From contig JAUTDP010000009.1 in NCBI GenBank assembly GCA_033439795.1, forward strand, positions 1,736,001 through 1,800,000: 64,000 bases of DNA. The letters run 5' to 3'. Both the position numbers and the translations under genes were made by a program. Below are positions 63,182 to 64,000 of this stretch, in pieces. The DNA is from Sordaria brevicollis (taxonomy: Eukaryota; Ascomycota; Sordariomycetes; Sordariales; Sordariaceae). Below the pieces are notes generated by a model. The model searched no databases and was not told where the DNA came from. It worked only from the letters and a program-made list of their open reading frames with translations. Each line of letters begins with the position of its first letter. The stretch's first letter is position 1.

Positions 63182-64000
63182 TCAGACATCCTTCTTCTCC
63201 TCCACCTTTTTCTTTTCCGCAATCGCCAAGTGGTAAGTTTCCAATTGCGAAGAGGTCATCTTGCTTGGGCTCTTGACAGTCAGATCCTCTCCTTTCATGC
63301 TCTTAGGGAAAGCAATCACATCCCTCACGGAATCCGTGTGCGTCAGGACAGCGACCAGCCTATCAAAACCAAGCGCAAACCCGGCATGTGGCGGACATCC
63401 CGCCCGCAGCGCCTCGAGCAGGTGTGAGAACTGTGCAAGACCCGCATCCGTCATCTTGAGGATGTTGCGCATTACATATTCCTGCATGGAAGACAGGTGG
63501 ATACGACGACTGCCGCCGCCGAGTTCGACGCCATTGACAACGAGATCGTAGTGGTCGGCGCGCGCCTTAAGAGGGTCGGTGGCGAGAAGCTCGACGTCGG
63601 CTTCCGTGAGCGGCGCGGTGAAGGGGTGATGGGTCGCCTTGAACCCGGCTTGACCGCCCTGGCCGGGGTCGATGCCGTCATCGGGAGTGAACATGGGGAA
63701 GTTGACGACCCAGAGGAACTTGAGGTCGAAGTTTCGCGGAAGCAGACCGGCGGATACGAAGGCGTGGTAGAAGTGTGTGCGGGCAACGCCGAGGGCCGTG
63801 GAGCCTTCGCCTTGGAAGGGAGCATTTTTGCGCGCCTGGAAGACGAGAACGTCGCCGTCTTCAAGATCGGAAAACTCTTCCATGCTGGTGAGCGCGTCGA
63901 AGCCTTCGAAGCCAAGGGAGGAAAGACCGCAAAGAGGTTTCTTAGAGTTGAACATGAGGGCAGCGGGAGCACCATCAGGGTTCTTAGCAAGAGGCTTGGG
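63182..64000 (-). CDS. Aspartyl-tRNA synthetase, organellar (bacterial-type), C-terminal part
   Basis: 272 residues are visible, continuing in frame past the window end at 64,000, so the N-terminal half (anticodon-binding OB fold, class II motifs 1 and 2) is missing from view. The family is shown by FLWVVNFPMF, KATHHPFTAPLTEADVELL (bacterial-type AspRS has ATHHPFT here), VVNGVELGGGSRRIH, RAGCPPHAGFALGFDRLVA (class II motif 3, whose Arg contacts ATP) and SVRDVIAFPKS. The part before WVVNFPMF is the end of the GAD insertion domain found only in bacterial-type AspRS, which points to mitochondria rather than the cytosolic enzyme. It would charge mitochondrial tRNA-Asp. A Lys/Glu-rich C-terminal tail (EKKKVEEKKDV) ends in TGA. 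No intron in the visible part. Confidence 0.95.
   Translation of the reverse strand, partial: PKPLAKNPDGAPAALMFNSKKPLCGLSSLGFEGFDALTSMEEFSDLEDGDVLVFQARKNAPFQGEGSTALGVARTHFYHAFVSAGLLPRNFDLKFLWVVNFPMFTPDDGIDPGQGGQAGFKATHHPFTAPLTEADVELLATDPLKARADHYDLVVNGVELGGGSRRIHLSSMQEYVMRNILKMTDAGLAQFSHLLEALRAGCPPHAGFALGFDRLVAVLTHTDSVRDVIAFPKSMKGEDLTVKSPSKMTSSQLETYHLAIAEKKKVEEKKDV

Overview
This is a window of a filamentous ascomycete (Pezizomycotina) genome, most likely a Sordariomycete. It has short spliced introns (57-219 bp) with GT...AG ends and CTAAC/CTAAT/CTGAC-like branch sites. Its genes are a fungal hexose transporter/sensor, a secreted GH31 alpha-glucosidase, an Ala-rich GPI-type wall protein and a bacterial-type (organellar) aspartyl-tRNA synthetase. 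The left 70% carries the signature of repeat-induced point mutation (RIP): CpA/TpG is almost absent, TpA is in great excess and CpG survives. The species cannot be fixed from the sequence alone.

Positions 1-45,551 are an AT-rich, gene-free graveyard of RIP-mutated transposons. In order: unassigned AT-rich DNA with a 40-bp minisatellite (1-4,970); a minus-strand Helitron with a PIF1-type helicase (about 4,970-9,000); a Ty3/gypsy chromovirus, LTR element A (9,791-17,198), with a decayed antisense gene between pol and its 3' LTR; a second chromovirus, element B (17,931-25,172); a plus-strand LINE (about 25,180-30,700); an unassigned stretch (30,700-33,845); a 41-bp inverted-repeat pair bounding a minus-strand LINE fragment that has gag and endonuclease but no reverse transcriptase (33,846-36,524); a less mutated island with a long (TAA)n/(ATT)n hairpin (36,525-38,289); and a minus-strand Ty3/gypsy element C (38,295-45,551). 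Exact LTR ends and 5-bp target-site duplications can be read for A, B and C. In all three, RIP damage fades from the inside of the element to the outer edge of each LTR.

At 45,552, the outer edge of element C's LTR, the sequence switches to normal composition. From there: a 4.4-kb intergenic region; a hexose transporter (49,943-51,964, 3 exons); a GH31 alpha-glucosidase (54,287-57,634, 4 exons); a secreted Ala-rich protein (60,141-61,609, 2 exons); and, on the minus strand and cut by the window end, the C-terminal part of an aspartyl-tRNA synthetase (63,182-64,000). Transporter and alpha-glucosidase lie in tandem and could act in the same process: the enzyme frees glucose outside the cell and the transporter or sensor handles it. 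That link is inference from adjacency. No tRNA, rRNA or CRISPR array was found.
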